This document shows positions 40,763-49,501 of a DNA stretch of 64,000 nucleotides, in pieces (position 1 is the first letter of the stretch; each line of letters opens with the position of its first letter). The notes under the pieces were generated by a model. It was given only the letters and a program-made list of their open reading frames with translations. It made no database searches and was not told the DNA's origin. Origin of the DNA: Patiriisocius sp047730165 (GTDB taxonomy: Bacteria > Bacteroidota > Bacteroidia > Flavobacteriales > Flavobacteriaceae); contig NZ_CP159834.1 in NCBI RefSeq assembly GCF_047730165.1, positions 1,116,001 through 1,180,000 of the forward strand. Reading direction: 5' to 3'. The translations under genes and the position numbers were made by a program.

Positions 40763-42139
40763 CTAAGTTTTTTTGATAATTTTTTTCACCATACGTTGAT
40801 TGACAGAAGTTAACTCCACAAAATATATACCCGATGTAAAAGCACTCATGTCTATTTCTGGTAATTCAATTTCTTTTGAAATTAATAAATTTCCAGTAAT
40901 AGAGTATAATTTCACCCAAACACTGTCATTTAGATTTTCCGCATTTAATAAAAATAGTTTGCCAGTTCTAGGATTAGGGGTCAAATGTATGATTGATAAA
41001 TCTGGCGTAGAGAAACCTACAAACTTAGGGTCGTTCTCATACCAAGCTATTTTACTATCATTTTGCGAGGCAGAAATTACATCCATATCACCATCATTGT
41101 CAATATCTGCCGCGATAACATGTCTCGCACTAATAGCATTTGTAGTGATGGTTTGTTGTGGGCCAAAATTACCCAAGCCATCTAAGTTTTCATACCATGC
41201 AATCTCATTATCACCCGGAGAGGCTGTTAACACGTCTGTATCACCATCATTATCAAGGTCGGCTCCATAGGTTGCCCAAATATTATTCTCGTTATTTGAA
41301 ATCAAGTTTCTCTCACTAAAATTTCCCAGCCCATCTAGATTTTCATACCAATTAAAACCTATTGTGTCATTGAGACTTACCGAAAGAATATCAATATCTC
41401 CATCACCATCTATGTCTATTGGAAAATTACTAATAGAAGAGGTAAATAGATTACTACTCCCGATTGCCTGCAAGCCTCCAAAATTACCCAATCCATCTAT
41501 ATTTTCATACCAACCAACTATGATGTTACCGGTAGTGGAAACTATAATGTCTAAATCATTGTCGCCGTCAATATCTGAAGTTTTAATAGATCTTCCATTT
41601 GCATCCCCAATAAACATTGCGTTCTCAAAATTGCCAACCCCGTCATTTTTATAGAGGTATAATGTGTTTGTTTCAAAAGAACCTCCTAAAATGTCTAAAT
41701 CTCCATCATTATCAATATCGCTTAGATTAATATCAAAAGCACCATTAATGGTATCAATAAGTTGCTGCGATCCAAAATTACCTAATCCATCCGTGTTCTC
41801 TTGCCAAAAAAAGATATCACCATCTGCAGAGGAGGATGCAATATCAAGATCGCCGTCACCATCTATATCTCCTGTGACAATGGCGTTGTTTTCTGAGCTT
41901 TCTGAGATAAGTCGTAATGGTCCAAAATCTCCAATTCCTGATTCATTACTATACCATGCTAGTTCATTGGTGACTCTCGCAGCAGATAAAACATCTAGTG
42001 TTCCGTTGCCGTCCATGTCACCAACAGCTACTTTTCTGGGAAACAAAGCATCAGTGGAAATCACTTGTTGAGGGCCAAATTGTGCCTGCAGCAAATTTAT
42101 AGAAAACAATAAAAGAATTAGTATGCAGATTTTTTTCAT
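40763..42139 (-). CDS. FG-GAP/VCBS repeat protein with type IX secretion C-terminal signal
   Basis: A 458-residue secreted protein from ATG 42139 (KKICILILLLFSINLLQAQ is the signal peptide; the frame runs on upstream to 42271 without need). Seven or eight repeats of about 45 residues carry the calcium-binding motif DIDGDGDLDI or DNDGDLDI next to EWYENLDGLGNFG, forming a beta-propeller. The last 75 residues (LTPNPRTGKLFLLNAEN ... VELTSVNQRMVKKIIKK) are a T9SS type A sorting domain. It should be on or outside the cell surface; ligand unknown. Confidence 0.9.
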   Translation of the reverse strand: MKKICILILLLFSINLLQAQFGPQQVISTDALFPRKVAVGDMDGNGTLDVLSAARVTNELAWYSNESGIGDFGPLRLISESSENNAIVTGDIDGDGDLDIASSSADGDIFFWQENTDGLGNFGSQQLIDTINGAFDINLSDIDNDGDLDILGGSFETNTLYLYKNDGVGNFENAMFIGDANGRSIKTSDIDGDNDLDIIVSTTGNIIVGWYENIDGLGNFGGLQAIGSSNLFTSSISNFPIDIDGDGDIDILSVSLNDTIGFNWYENLDGLGNFSERNLISNNENNIWATYGADLDNDGDTDVLTASPGDNEIAWYENLDGLGNFGPQQTITTNAISARHVIAADIDNDGDMDVISASQNDSKIAWYENDPKFVGFSTPDLSIIHLTPNPRTGKLFLLNAENLNDSVWVKLYSITGNLLISKEIELPEIDMSAFTSGIYFVELTSVNQRMVKKIIKKT

Positions 42140-42420
42140 TTTACATATCAATGTGACAGCCTTATTCATCTTGAGATTGCATATTAAGAGAGAGTAAAAA
42201 GCTAATAAGTAGTATATTTCGTTGTGAATCATATTGGGTAGTTTCTTAAAAATACACATTATTAAATTCAAGAAATATACTACTTATTAGATTTTAATGC
42301 GAATCTATATAGCGTAATGACGTTTTATTGTTAGGTTGTGAACCTACAATTAATTACCTCATCTTTGCAGTCTCAATATAATAAAATCTAAAATTGTAAA
42401 GCTAAAATCGTAAATTTTTC

Positions 42421-43314
42421 ATGCTCGGACTTCAAAAAAAATGGCTTTACTTAATCATCCTCTCTATCGTCTGGGGGAGTTCTTTTATCCTTATCAAAAA
42501 ATCTCTTATAGGGTTAACCCCCTTACAACTGGGTTCTCTGCGCACTCTTTTTGCAGCTGCTTTTCTTTTAGCACTTGGCTTTAAGCATTTAAAAACCATC
42601 CCAAAAGATAAATGGAAATGGATTGCGATTTCTGGGTTCTTAGGGACGTTTATACCTGCGTTTTGTTTTGCCTTTGCTGAGACGGAGATTGATAGTGCGG
42701 TGGTTTCTGTTTTAAATTCAACAGTTCCTATAATTGCTTTATTACTGGGGGTTTTTATTTTTGGAATAGGATTTACCCGCAACCAACTTATAGGTGTCAT
42801 AGTAGGGCTTGTAGGTAGTTTGCTGTTGATATGGAGCGGTGCAACACTCAACCCAAACCAGAACTACTGGTATAGCTTATTGGTAGTAGTTGCTTCTTTC
42901 TGTTATGGGATGAATGTAAATATTATTAAAAAGCATCTTCAGGATATTTCTGCTTTAGGGATTGCTGTGGGTAATTTTATAGTACTCGTGATTCCAGCTT
43001 TCATCGTATTAACGTTCTCTGGTTTCTTTGAGCAGGATATACTAGCGAATGATGATGTAATGACCTCATTAGGATATCTTGTTATTCTTGCCATTGTAGG
43101 AACCGGAGTCGCAAAAGTGTTGTTTAATAAATTAGTGCAAATAAGCACGCCCGTTTTTGCGACTTCAGTGACGTATATGATTCCTATTGTTGCTTTGTTT
43201 TGGGGGTTGTTGGATGGTGAGCAATTTGGACTCTCTCAAATAGGCGCGGCTTGTTTAATCATTTTTGGGGTGTATCTTGCAAATAGAAAGTCACCAAAAA
43301 AGACCTTTATATAA
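42421..43314 (+). CDS. EamA-family (DMT) transporter
   Basis: A 297-residue inner-membrane protein with ten hydrophobic segments in two EamA repeats. WLYLIILSIVWGSSFILIKKSL with the family's WGS(S/N)F motif opens the first, and YWYSLLVVVASFCYGMNVNIIKKHL the second. Drug/metabolite transporters of this kind export amino acids and other small metabolites; the substrate here is unknown. TCATCTTTG near 42358-42367 may be a variant -7 box. Confidence 0.92.
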   Translation: MLGLQKKWLYLIILSIVWGSSFILIKKSLIGLTPLQLGSLRTLFAAAFLLALGFKHLKTIPKDKWKWIAISGFLGTFIPAFCFAFAETEIDSAVVSVLNSTVPIIALLLGVFIFGIGFTRNQLIGVIVGLVGSLLLIWSGATLNPNQNYWYSLLVVVASFCYGMNVNIIKKHLQDISALGIAVGNFIVLVIPAFIVLTFSGFFEQDILANDDVMTSLGYLVILAIVGTGVAKVLFNKLVQISTPVFATSVTYMIPIVALFWGLLDGEQFGLSQIGAACLIIFGVYLANRKSPKKTFI

Positions 43315-43688
43315 AGGACGGTCTTGAATACTTCTTATTTCCGAAGTACATTTGTGTTTAATTAATTTAGTGGATGTTGCTCTCTAAAGCTATTAAAGCC
43401 TTGTTAAAGAGTTGCCGTTCTGGAAATGGAAAAGCATCTTGAATCTTTACCTTATGAGTAAATTTTAGCACTCATTTAAGCGTTGTAAAATGGCTGGGTT
43501 ACTTCTGAAACTTTAAAATTTCAGAAATACATCTTAAATCACTTAAAATTAAGGGGAAAGACTTTGTAGTTCTTTTTAATAAAATTATATTTGCAGCCCT
43601 CTAAGGAGAATTATGTCTTGTTGTTATTATCAAGCGTTATGAAACCTAGGGAAAACTTAATAATAATTAATATTTAAACGTTACAGCT
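43315..43688. other. Intergenic region upstream of rplU
   Basis: 374 bases without a gene. They contain the rplU promoter element at 43586 and a leader of about 90 bases, plus three TTTCnGAA words (near 43337, 43503 and 43518). A leader control site for the ribosomal genes is possible, but I could not define a structure. Confidence 0.45.
43586..43593 (+). promoter_or_regulatory. -7 promoter element for rplU-rpmA
   Basis: TATATTTG, exact TAnnTTTG match, 95 bases before the rplU ATG, giving a leader of about 90 bases. Confidence 0.55.
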
Positions 43689-44392
43689 ATGTACGCAATT
43701 GTAGAGATAGCAGGGCAGCAATTTAAAGTTGCAAAAGACCAAAAGGTTTTTGTAAATCGTTTATCAACTGAAGAAGGTGAAACTGTAGAGTTTGACAATG
43801 TTCTTTTAGTAGGTGACGGTGACAATATTACCCTTGGCGCCCCGGCTATAGACGGAGCTCTTATAGGAGCGAAAGTCCTAAGACACCTTAAAGGTGACAA
43901 AGTTATTGTTTTCAAGAAGAAAAGAAGAAAAGGTTACCGTGTGAAAAACGGTCACAGACAAGCCCTTTCAGAAATCGTAATTGAAAGCATCGCAACTTCT
44001 GGTGCTAAGAAAAAGCAACGCCTGCAAAGGCTAAAGCTAAACCAGCAGCGAAGAAAGAAGAAGCTAAAAAAGCGGCTCCAGTAAAAGCAGCAGCTCCTAA
44101 AGCGGAAGCTAAAAAAGCAGCTCCAAAAAAATCAGCTAAAGGCGATGATCTTAAGAAGATTGAAGGAGTAGGCCCTAAGGCAGCAGAAGCAATGGTAAAT
44201 GCAGGATTAGATACTTTTGCAAAAGTAGCTAAGGCAAAACCAGAAGCAATTGAAGCTATTTTAGCAGAAGCAAGTTCTAGATTAGCGCATTTAGTTGCTA
44301 GCACATGGCCACAGCAAGCTAAGTTAGCTGCAGATGGTATGTGGGACGAGCTTAAAAAATTACAAGACGAATTGGATGGTGGTAAGGCTTAA
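43689..44392 (+). CDS. rplU: Ribosomal protein L21 with C-terminal helix-hairpin-helix extension, frame broken at a poly-A run
   Basis: Residues 1-100 are L21 (MYAIVEIAGQQFKVAKDQKV, KVIVFKKKRRKGYRVKNGHRQ). After GAKKK at 44001-44015 the frame runs into a lysine/arginine-rich tail and stops at 44084. One base shifted, the DNA continues open to 44392, encoding an Ala/Lys-rich linker and DDLKKIEGVGPKAAEAMVNA plus TWPQQAKLAADGMWDELKKL, the helix-hairpin-helix extension usual for L21 of Flavobacteria. One more A in the five-A run at 44010-44014 would restore a 234-residue protein. Either the sequence lacks one A or the ribosome shifts by -1 at G AAA AAG. L21 sits in the large subunit. Confidence 0.85.
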
Positions 44393-44456
44393 TAGCTGCA
44401 TCTAATTCTAAGTTTAATATATCCTTATCGCAAGATGAGGTCTAAATTTAAAAATT

Positions 44457-44720
44457 ATGGCTCACAAAAAAGGAGTTGGTAGTTCTAAAAACGGTAGGGA
44501 ATCAGAATCAAAACGTTTAGGCGTTAAGATATTTGGTGGTCAAGCTGCTATTGCTGGGAACATCATAGTAAGACAAAGAGGTAATACACATCACCCAGGT
44601 GAGAATGTATACGGTGGTAAAGATCATACCCTTCACGCAAGAGTGGATGGTTATGTGAAATTCACTAAGAAAAGAGATAACAAATCTTATGTAAGCATTG
44701 TTCCAGTAGGAGAGGCTTAA
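44457..44720 (+). CDS. rpmA: Ribosomal protein L27
   Basis: An 87-residue large-subunit protein near the peptidyl transferase centre. MAHKKGVGSSKNGRESESKRLGVKIFGGQ and IVRQRGNTHHPGENVYGGKDHTLHA are classical; there is no N-terminal cleavable extension. It follows rplU as in nearly all bacteria and ends before a terminator. Confidence 0.98.
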   Translation: MAHKKGVGSSKNGRESESKRLGVKIFGGQAAIAGNIIVRQRGNTHHPGENVYGGKDHTLHARVDGYVKFTKKRDNKSYVSIVPVGEA

Positions 44721-44741
44721 GATTTTATCTTACCCAAAAGT

Positions 44742-44778
44742 AAAACCTCGATGACCATATGGATGTCGAGGTTTTTTT
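44742..44778 (+). terminator. Terminator after rpmA
   Basis: AAAACCTCGA pairs with TCGAGGTTTT around a 14-base loop and is followed by further T residues, about 20 bases after the rpmA stop. Confidence 0.85.
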
Positions 44779-44795
44779 ATGCATTATTTTAAATC

Positions 44796-45029
44796 TTAGT
44801 CTTTCCATCCGCATAGGGTCCTTCCGTGTTCACGGGCATCTATAAGTGTGGTTTCAATAGTAGGTTTTTTACATGCGTTGAGGCCACGACAATTTTTCTT
44901 TAAATGATATTTTGAGCTTGTTGTTGAGTTGCAAATAAAAACAGTTTTCTCAAGCGTTTTTGCAAACCCAAATACGGTGAACCCAATACAGATTATTATT
45001 CCATATACTTTTAGTTTCTGAAATTCCAT
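44796..45029 (-). CDS. Small secreted or anchored protein with KYHLKKNCRGL motif
   Basis: A 77-residue protein. Residues 8-23 are hydrophobic (VYGIIICIGFTVFGFA), then FICNSTTSSKYHLKKNCRGLNACKKP and the ending HGRTLCGWKD with spaced Cys and His. This resembles the small Cys/His motif that occurs next to nuclease and S-layer-like proteins (a metal- or DNA-binding knob with His and Cys). It overlaps the start-side of the preceding nuclease gene by 19 bases, so the two are coupled. Function unknown; a nuclease partner is a reasonable guess. Confidence 0.7.
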   Translation of the reverse strand: MEFQKLKVYGIIICIGFTVFGFAKTLEKTVFICNSTTSSKYHLKKNCRGLNACKKPTIETTLIDAREHGRTLCGWKD

Positions 45030-45532
45030 GGGGCGATGGGGTTTTTATTTCGCCACAAACCTAATTTATTTTTGCGAGCGTCTTTCTCTAGAAGGTCATA
45101 AGATTGATCTTCTGAGTATTTTTTATAATGCCAAGCCATCCCTAATGACACCATTTGTTTGTTTATGTTTTCTCCACTCTCATTGAGTAATACAGCAATT
45201 AATCTCCCACTTCTGTCAAAGCTGTTTTCAGTTTTTACCGTGATTATTGTCCCAAAGCATAAGTCTGAAAGTGCTTTTTTAGCGACATTCCCAAAGGGTT
45301 GTTTTCCTCTTTTCTCAGGACAGTCTATGTGAGCAAGTCTTATCTTAATGGGTAATTCATGATATAGAATTTCGCAGGTATCTCCATCTATAATTCTTAT
45401 CACTTTTGCTTTGAAAGTTATTTGGGGTTTTTGTGACACTTCAATTTTTGAACTAACCACTTCTGTGTATCCAATGTTCTGAGAGATAAAAAAAAGTAGT
45501 GGTGCTATTAAAAGAATGAAAAGGGGTTTCAT
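45011..45532 (-). CDS. Thermonuclease (SNase-like) family protein, secreted
   Basis: A 173-residue protein with a signal peptide (FILLIAPLLFFISQNIG). The staphylococcal-nuclease core follows: KVIRIIDGDTCEILYHELPIKIRLAHIDCPE with the Asp and Arg of the active site, KKALSDLCFGTIITVKTEN, and DRSGRLIAVLLNESGENINKQMVSLGMAWHYKKY. The catalytic Glu appears shifted into DCPEKRGKQPFG. It should cut DNA or RNA outside the cytoplasm, perhaps to scavenge phosphate. The small HLKKNC gene overlaps its 3' end. Confidence 0.92.
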   Translation of the reverse strand: MKPLFILLIAPLLFFISQNIGYTEVVSSKIEVSQKPQITFKAKVIRIIDGDTCEILYHELPIKIRLAHIDCPEKRGKQPFGNVAKKALSDLCFGTIITVKTENSFDRSGRLIAVLLNESGENINKQMVSLGMAWHYKKYSEDQSYDLLEKDARKNKLGLWRNKNPIAPWNFRN

Positions 45533-45670
45533 TGGTTATGCTTTTATAAAATTAAAACTATGCTGGTATAAAACAACTACACTAATTGAGATAAACTTTA
45601 TCGGAAACTTTTACCGTCTAGAATTTTCAAAACATTATATAAGATATTTGTGTAAAGAAAAGAGTTGATA

Positions 45671-46336
45671 TTAAATAAGTCGTAACTCCTTTGCAATAGT
45701 CACTAAATGTATCATCGTTTTGGCCCCTAGATCGTCACGGAGATCTTTCAATCTTTTCTCTATAGAGCTGCGACTGCTAGGAGAGATCTTCTTGGCCTTA
45801 AATAGTGTCTCAATCTCTTTTTGCGTATACCCTTCAGATAACAGTGTAATGAGCATGGTGTCTAATTCTGTAATTTGTACTGTATTCTTGTTTCCAATAG
45901 ATCTTTGTAGTTTCAACGAAGTATATTTCCCTCCATTTTTGATGGCCTCTATGGCAGCGATTAGATTTTTTAAGCCATTTCTGTCTTTACAAACGTAGGC
46001 ATCAATAAATCCAGTTTCCCAGATAGTTTTAAATTTTTGTGGGTGGTCTTCCACGGTAAAGACTATTATTTTTAAAGAAGGCTGTTCCTTTTTCAATTGG
46101 GTAAACAATGCCTCACCATTCGCTAATTTTTCATTGCGATGATCTTTTTTAAACGATAAGTCTGTGATAAGTAAATCATAAGGAGCTTCATTCAAAAGCT
46201 CTTTTTTAAATTTGACATACGCATCATCACAGTATTGTGCTACATTATAATCAAGAATGCCCTGCTCCTTTAGTGTCTTGACAACTCCTAAATTAATACT
46301 GTCTATATCTTCTGCAACGAGTACTTTTTTAATCAT
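45671..46336 (-). CDS. LuxR-type response regulator
   Basis: A 221-residue protein. Residues 1-130 are a receiver domain: KKVLVAEDIDSINLG, the phosphoacceptor in LLITDLSF near Asp58, and IIVFTVEDHPQKF with the Thr switch. The C-terminus (ITELDTMLITLLSEGYTQKEIETLFKAKKISPSSRSSIEKRLKDL) is a LuxR-like helix-turn-helix with an unusually long recognition turn. It lies two bases after the sensor kinase gene, which must be its partner. The targets cannot be told. Confidence 0.9.
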   Translation of the reverse strand: MIKKVLVAEDIDSINLGVVKTLKEQGILDYNVAQYCDDAYVKFKKELLNEAPYDLLITDLSFKKDHRNEKLANGEALFTQLKKEQPSLKIIVFTVEDHPQKFKTIWETGFIDAYVCKDRNGLKNLIAAIEAIKNGGKYTSLKLQRSIGNKNTVQITELDTMLITLLSEGYTQKEIETLFKAKKISPSSRSSIEKRLKDLRDDLGAKTMIHLVTIAKELRLI

Positions 46337-46338
46337 AT

Positions 46339-48258
46339 TTATCTTGGTAACGTGATTGACACAGAAGTGCCCTTCGTTGTTTCTGAGGCAAAGTTAACTG
46401 TACCACCGCAAGAAAAAATACGGGTTTCCACATTTTGAATTCCAGAACCACTCGAGAGTATTTTTTTATCGATTCCTTTCCCATTATCATAATAATTGAT
46501 TTTCAACAACTTAGCAGTTTTTTTAAATGAAATTACCACGTGAGAAGCTTCACTATGTTTTTTCATATTTGTCATTAATTCTTGAAGCACTCTGTAAATG
46601 GCAATCTTTTGTACTTCAGAAATGTCGTCCCAAGGTACTTCTCCAATCCCTTGCAGGATAAGCCGGGTATCGCCATTGCAGTAACTGCTTAAAGTAAAAC
46701 TCAGGTTTTTTGCATACGAAGAGCCCGTATCCACCATTGATGTTGCTTTACTTATATCTCTAGATCTGTGATACACTATATCCATTCTGTCTAAGATATC
46801 ATTCTTATCTTCTTTGCTGTCTATAGCCTGCATTATGTAAAAAAGATCGTTTGCTAATTCATCATGTACTTTTTTTGAATACGCAATTTCCGTTTTATAA
46901 TGGGCTTGTTGTTTTTCTTTTTTAAGCCTTTGTACCCTATATATAAACCAGATTCCCGTGAGTAAACTAAGAATGATGATTGCCGTGGCGCTAATAATGG
47001 TTGTAGTTCTTGCTTTCTGAAATTTTAAAGATTTGTTGAGGCTTTCCGTTGTTAATACTTGGTTCTGTTGTTCAAGTCTATCTGACTCAAACTGAAATTT
47101 TAAAAACGTAGTTCTAGCCTGTCTTTCTGCAGTTTGAAGACTGTCTGAGAGACTGCTGTATAGAAGCCCTATCTCTTTAATTTTATTAGGTTGCTCAGTT
47201 TTTAAGAGGATGTCTAAAGCCTCTAGTCTTGCTTCAGGACTTCTCAGTCGTAAAGCAATTTTATATGCATCGTTAGCATATCCAGAAGCTTCTCTAGGCG
47301 CATCTATAACTAAGACTTTGGCAAGCTGCACGTAACTTGAAAATATGCCTAAAATGTCTTTATTCTCTTTACGTATGGACATTGCGTCTATTATTGCAGA
47401 AAGCGCACTTTGATTACCATTTTTATAGTCAGCATAGGCAAGATTGCTCAAGATCCTTGCGTAGGTTGATGCGTTGTTTTTAACATCTGGATCATTAAGA
47501 AGTGGCGAGAGCAGTTCAATTACTTTTGACCAGTTCTCATTCGTAATATGTACAACAGCAATATTACTAGTGAGTACAGCCTTTTCTATCGATGTTAGCG
47601 TCTCATCAATCCCTCGGTTATAATATTTTATTGCGTCTTTAGATTGTCCCTGCTCTTTTGACGCTCTGCCCAATGCATTATACAGCCACAACCTATTGGA
47701 AATGTTTTGGTTACCTTCTGCGTAGTCTATTGCTGTGAGTGCCGTTTTTTCAGCACCAATAAAATCTCCTAGATCATTCTGTATGTTGGATAATCGTTCT
47801 GCGGCTTTACTGGCCTTAATAGAATCAGGTATTTTTTTATAAAATATTAATGCAGCTTGAGCCGCTTTATAACTAGCAATTAAGTTTCCTATGTTTAGAT
47901 AATCACGTGCCTGTCTGTATCTTGATTTTGCTAAAAACAAAGTGTCCTTTTTTGCAGAAGCCAGATCAATAAGGAGCGTTAAATTTAATATCGACTCCTG
48001 GTGTAATTTATGCCTTCTAAGAAGAATACTCTTGTAGTATAAACTTTTAAAGTATAAAGAGTCTATTCCATTTTCTTTAGATAACATGGCGGCCTTATCA
48101 ATGAGCTGTAAAGAAATTTTCTGATCTTTTTTTGCCTTTATTGCAGCTTTATAGTACTCTTGGATCTCACTAATTACAACTGCTTTATTAGGGCCTTTCT
48201 GGCAATGGCTGTCAGAAAAGCTTAAAAATAAAAAGAGGAATAAAACAACGTGTTTCAT
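46339..48258 (-). CDS. TPR-containing sensor histidine kinase
   Basis: A 639-residue kinase with a signal peptide (VVLFLFLFLSFSDSHCQ). Residues about 25-390 are TPR helices in the periplasm; one membrane segment lies near 415-435 (TTTIISATAIIILSLLTGIWFIY). The H-box KKVHDELANDLFYIMQ near 462 is of the HisKA_3/NarX type, and the ATPase has LQELMTNMKKHSEAS (N box) and YYDNGKGIDKK (G1). It phosphorylates the regulator encoded two bases downstream. The TPR sensor could bind a peptide or a protein rather than a small molecule. Confidence 0.92.
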   Translation of the reverse strand: MKHVVLFLFLFLSFSDSHCQKGPNKAVVISEIQEYYKAAIKAKKDQKISLQLIDKAAMLSKENGIDSLYFKSLYYKSILLRRHKLHQESILNLTLLIDLASAKKDTLFLAKSRYRQARDYLNIGNLIASYKAAQAALIFYKKIPDSIKASKAAERLSNIQNDLGDFIGAEKTALTAIDYAEGNQNISNRLWLYNALGRASKEQGQSKDAIKYYNRGIDETLTSIEKAVLTSNIAVVHITNENWSKVIELLSPLLNDPDVKNNASTYARILSNLAYADYKNGNQSALSAIIDAMSIRKENKDILGIFSSYVQLAKVLVIDAPREASGYANDAYKIALRLRSPEARLEALDILLKTEQPNKIKEIGLLYSSLSDSLQTAERQARTTFLKFQFESDRLEQQNQVLTTESLNKSLKFQKARTTTIISATAIIILSLLTGIWFIYRVQRLKKEKQQAHYKTEIAYSKKVHDELANDLFYIMQAIDSKEDKNDILDRMDIVYHRSRDISKATSMVDTGSSYAKNLSFTLSSYCNGDTRLILQGIGEVPWDDISEVQKIAIYRVLQELMTNMKKHSEASHVVISFKKTAKLLKINYYDNGKGIDKKILSSGSGIQNVETRIFSCGGTVNFASETTKGTSVSITLPR

Positions 48259-48308
48259 TCCTCTAATGTACTATAAACCATGCTGTTTCTTAAACAGATA
48301 TTGATTAA

Positions 48309-48461
48309 TTAATCGGCGTCTTCTTCATTGCCGTTTGGGTCGTTCCCGTCTTCTCCCACGCCATTCTGTAAGATGTCTGATGATGCCACGCGTTCTGGAG
48401 AACAAGAGTAAAGAGCTGAACTTGTAACTAATGCAATAAGAATTATAAAAATTATTTTCAT
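48309..48461 (-). CDS. 50-residue lipoprotein-like peptide
   Basis: The frame from ATG 48461 to TAA 48309 encodes MKIIFIILIALVTSSALYSC then a strongly acidic, Asn/Gly-rich tail (DGNDPNGNEEDAD). The hydrophobic signal ending in YSC looks like a lipobox, so the mature part would be a 31-residue acidic surface peptide. It lies 50 bases upstream of the sensor kinase gene in the same direction and may be sensed by, or made together with, that kinase. Function unknown. Confidence 0.6.
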   Translation of the reverse strand: MKIIFIILIALVTSSALYSCSPERVASSDILQNGVGEDGNDPNGNEEDAD

Positions 48462-48536
48462 GTTTTCTGAAATTTTAAAAATGATACTTACCGAGGCCTA
48501 TATGAGAATGCACGGGCAAACTCAATGGCGCTCGAA

Positions 48537-48689
48537 TTAAATTTTCAGGAAAGTGGGTTTTCTAAGCTGTTTTGCTACTTTCCTATTTAACAAAAGGGAA
48601 GCTAGAAGACCCAGACCAAATAAAGTTGCGCAATGCCCCTCTGCAGAAGAGCATACCTCATTGGCGAGACAAATATCTGCCTGTTTCAT
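48537..48689 (-). CDS. Possible 50-residue small membrane protein
   Basis: A frame from ATG 48689 to TAA 48537 encodes MKQADICLANEVCSSAEGHC followed by a hydrophobic segment (ATLFGLGLLASLLL) and a basic end (NRKVAKQLRKPTF). Cys-rich head, one membrane span and a basic tail are protein-like. An 83-residue frame on the other strand overlaps it, but that frame crosses the promoter of the next gene. No promoter for the minus-strand frame is visible. Low confidence. Confidence 0.3.
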   Translation of the reverse strand: MKQADICLANEVCSSAEGHCATLFGLGLLASLLLNRKVAKQLRKPTFLKI

Positions 48690-48748
48690 AGGGTTGTTTT
48701 GGAAAGAAGCAGGAAATGTTCTGGAAAATAAGTTTCCAAGTATTTTCT

Positions 48749-48756
48749 TAATTTTG
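48749..48756 (+). promoter_or_regulatory. -7 promoter element for the gene at 48783
   Basis: TAATTTTG, exact TAnnTTTG match, 26 bases before the ATG. Confidence 0.55.
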
Positions 48757-48782
48757 ATATTTATGGCTAACTTTAAAACGGT

Positions 48783-49460
48783 ATGGAAAACCCTATTATA
48801 TTAAAGTTGTGTGAAGAAGCTTTCGCTAAAGCCGAAGTATTGTGTGGAAAGAAAAGTGATAATGGGCGCGCCACTTTTCTGGAAGATGAACTAAGAAGAA
48901 GTCAAGTTTCTATAAGTGGAAAATCACTCATTGCATATAAAAATGGGAAGAGTATACCTGGAACAGAAGTGCTTGATGGCTTAGCAAAATTTTTAGATTT
49001 TGAGTCCTTTAAAACGTTTCACGAAGAAAATAAAATACAAGAAATTTCAGAAGACACTAGAACTAAAACAAGATCGAGTATCATCCTTTGGATTCTAATT
49101 ATAGCCTTGGGCTTCCTGTTGACGTATAATATGTTAACGCCAAAAGCAAACGAATGTCTGGTCTGGAATGGGAATAGGTATCAAGTTGAAATGTGCAGCG
49201 GTGCGTCTTTAGAAATTCCTTATAAAGAAGAGTTACTTGATTTTAAACAAATGTTTCCTTGTTCTGGTTTTACATTTTATGATGTCGACGGTCAACCAAT
49301 CGTTTGGTACGACAAGTCTAACGGCGACGTGTCTTTTTTTAATTCGTTAGGAAGACATCCTGTAAATAAAAAAACATTAAAACCCATAACAGATACAATC
49401 ATCGAGAAGTATGTGCCAGATTGTAACTCTTTGACAGAAAAATCAAATAATCATTCTTAA
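48783..49460 (+). CDS. Single-span membrane protein with helical N-terminal domain
   Basis: A 225-residue protein that I cannot assign to a named family. Residues 1-85 are a soluble, helix-rich domain (FLEDELRRSQVSISGKSLIAYKNGKSIPGTEVLDGLAKFLDF) that reads like a divergent helix-turn-helix: the SGKSLIAYKNG piece could be a recognition helix. Residues about 98-116 are a membrane span (SSIILWILIIALGFLLTYN). The C-terminal 105 residues have spaced Cys (NECLVWNGNRYQVEMCSG, FPCSGFTFY, YVPDCNSL) and would be periplasmic. This layout suggests a membrane-bound regulator. Confidence 0.7.
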   Translation: MENPIILKLCEEAFAKAEVLCGKKSDNGRATFLEDELRRSQVSISGKSLIAYKNGKSIPGTEVLDGLAKFLDFESFKTFHEENKIQEISEDTRTKTRSSIILWILIIALGFLLTYNMLTPKANECLVWNGNRYQVEMCSGASLEIPYKEELLDFKQMFPCSGFTFYDVDGQPIVWYDKSNGDVSFFNSLGRHPVNKKTLKPITDTIIEKYVPDCNSLTEKSNNHS

Positions 49461-49501
49461 TCAAATTCTGCTAGCGTCACTGCATTTAGAGGCAAGGCCC
49501 A

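Noticed and set aside
41364..42071. Long plus-strand frames opposite the FG-GAP protein gene
   Set aside because: They are antisense shadows of the repeated Asp-Gly-rich motif; the minus-strand frame has a signal peptide, repeats and a T9SS tail.
48553..48804. 83-codon plus-strand frame
   Set aside because: It runs through the promoter and start of the gene at 48783, has low-complexity content and no recognisable motif.
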